DNA of 64,000 nt, taken from the NCBI RefSeq assembly GCF_037975245.1, contig NC_092573.1:678001-742000 (forward strand), in the 5' to 3' direction. Position 1 is the first letter of the stretch. Every line of letters starts with the position of its first letter. A program made the position numbers and the translations under genes. Of this stretch, positions 63,494 through 64,000 are shown piece by piece. The stretch comes from Apostichopus japonicus. Its lineage: Eukaryota > Echinodermata > Holothuroidea > Aspidochirotida > Stichopodidae. A model generated the notes under the pieces. The model was not told where the DNA came from and searched no databases. It saw only the letters and a list, made by a program, of their open reading frames with translations.

Positions 63494-64000
63494 GTAAGTC
63501 TATTGTTTTTGTTTTTGTTTTTTAAACAATTATAAATAATGTGCATGAATAATTTTAATTAGTTGTTATAAACGGATCAATAACCAATTCGTTCTTATAC
63601 ATCGGGGATTAGTCTTTCATATACTTCAAATTAAGTGCTTGTATATATAATAAACCTCGGATGGGGTGGGCGAGTGGGATTGTTTAAGGTGGGAGATGGG
63701 GAACCGGTGGAGGTGGGGTGGAACCTAGAATATCGGGGGAAATAGGACGGAATGTTATAACATCGCTAATCGTCTGAAATTATTAATCAAACTTCTTTCG
63801 AGAATCCTTTTCAAGAATTTCTTACTTAATCAACTAACCATTTCCGTCGCCACAAGGGTTCACACATGTTTTGATATGTGTATGGCTGTTTCAACCTCTT
63901 CGATGTTATAGAGGCATCATTTTCTATTAATGACATACCTGACGAGAATGATTGTCAGGGGCGGCGAGAGCTATAGCCCGGGGATCCGGTGTCAATGAGG
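63494..64000 (+). other. intron 1 of the second lectin (partial)
   Basis: AT-rich with a purine-rich patch near 63660-63745. No second exon is seen. The last 45 bases include CAGGGGCGGCGAGAGC, which resembles a hAT-like left end cut by the window edge. Confidence 0.5.

Overview
The window looks like nuclear DNA of a marine invertebrate deuterostome, most likely an echinoderm and perhaps a sea cucumber. The evidence is small exons with GT-AG introns, AT-rich introns full of minisatellites, a CSK-type tyrosine kinase, a stand-alone peptidylglycine alpha-hydroxylating monooxygenase (PHM), and short secreted C-type lectins in tandem. The species is an inference; no sequence marker here proves it.

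Layout, all genes on the + strand. (1) 624-14791: a complete 12-exon CSK-family kinase (SH3-SH2-kinase, 456 codons by my splicing). Its introns hold six tandem or duplicated arrays, a tRNA-derived SINE-like fragment, a 207-bp hAT-like element, and short copies of its own exons. (2) 14792-25434: a gene-poor interval with non-autonomous hAT-like elements at 15207-15624, 16408-17440 and 23949-24608, each flanked by perfect 8-bp target-site duplications. The second of these has split a 31-bp minisatellite. (3) 25435-50237: a complete 12-exon PHM gene (391 codons), with a signal peptide, all six copper ligands, no lyase domain and no membrane anchor. Its introns hold microsatellites, minisatellites and several dispersed repeats. 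(4) 50238-56101: no gene seen; one further hAT-like element. (5) 56102-58325: a complete 3-exon secreted C-type lectin (179 codons). (6) 63399-63493: the first exon of a second, paralogous lectin that runs off the window.

The genes do not form a pathway. The kinase acts in the cytoplasm on Src-family kinases, PHM works in the secretory granule on neuropeptides, and the lectins are secreted recognition proteins.

I did not find a clear new multi-gene system. The most unusual signals are: partial exon copies pasted just downstream in the following intron, three times in two genes; unusual residues at the CSK gatekeeper, glycine loop, activation loop and SH3 groove; paired loss of disulphides in PHM and in the lectin; and an ordered higher-order repeat inside a hAT-like element nested in a minisatellite. 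All coordinates were read by eye from the sequence. Splice sites were accepted only where reading phase and family alignment agreed.
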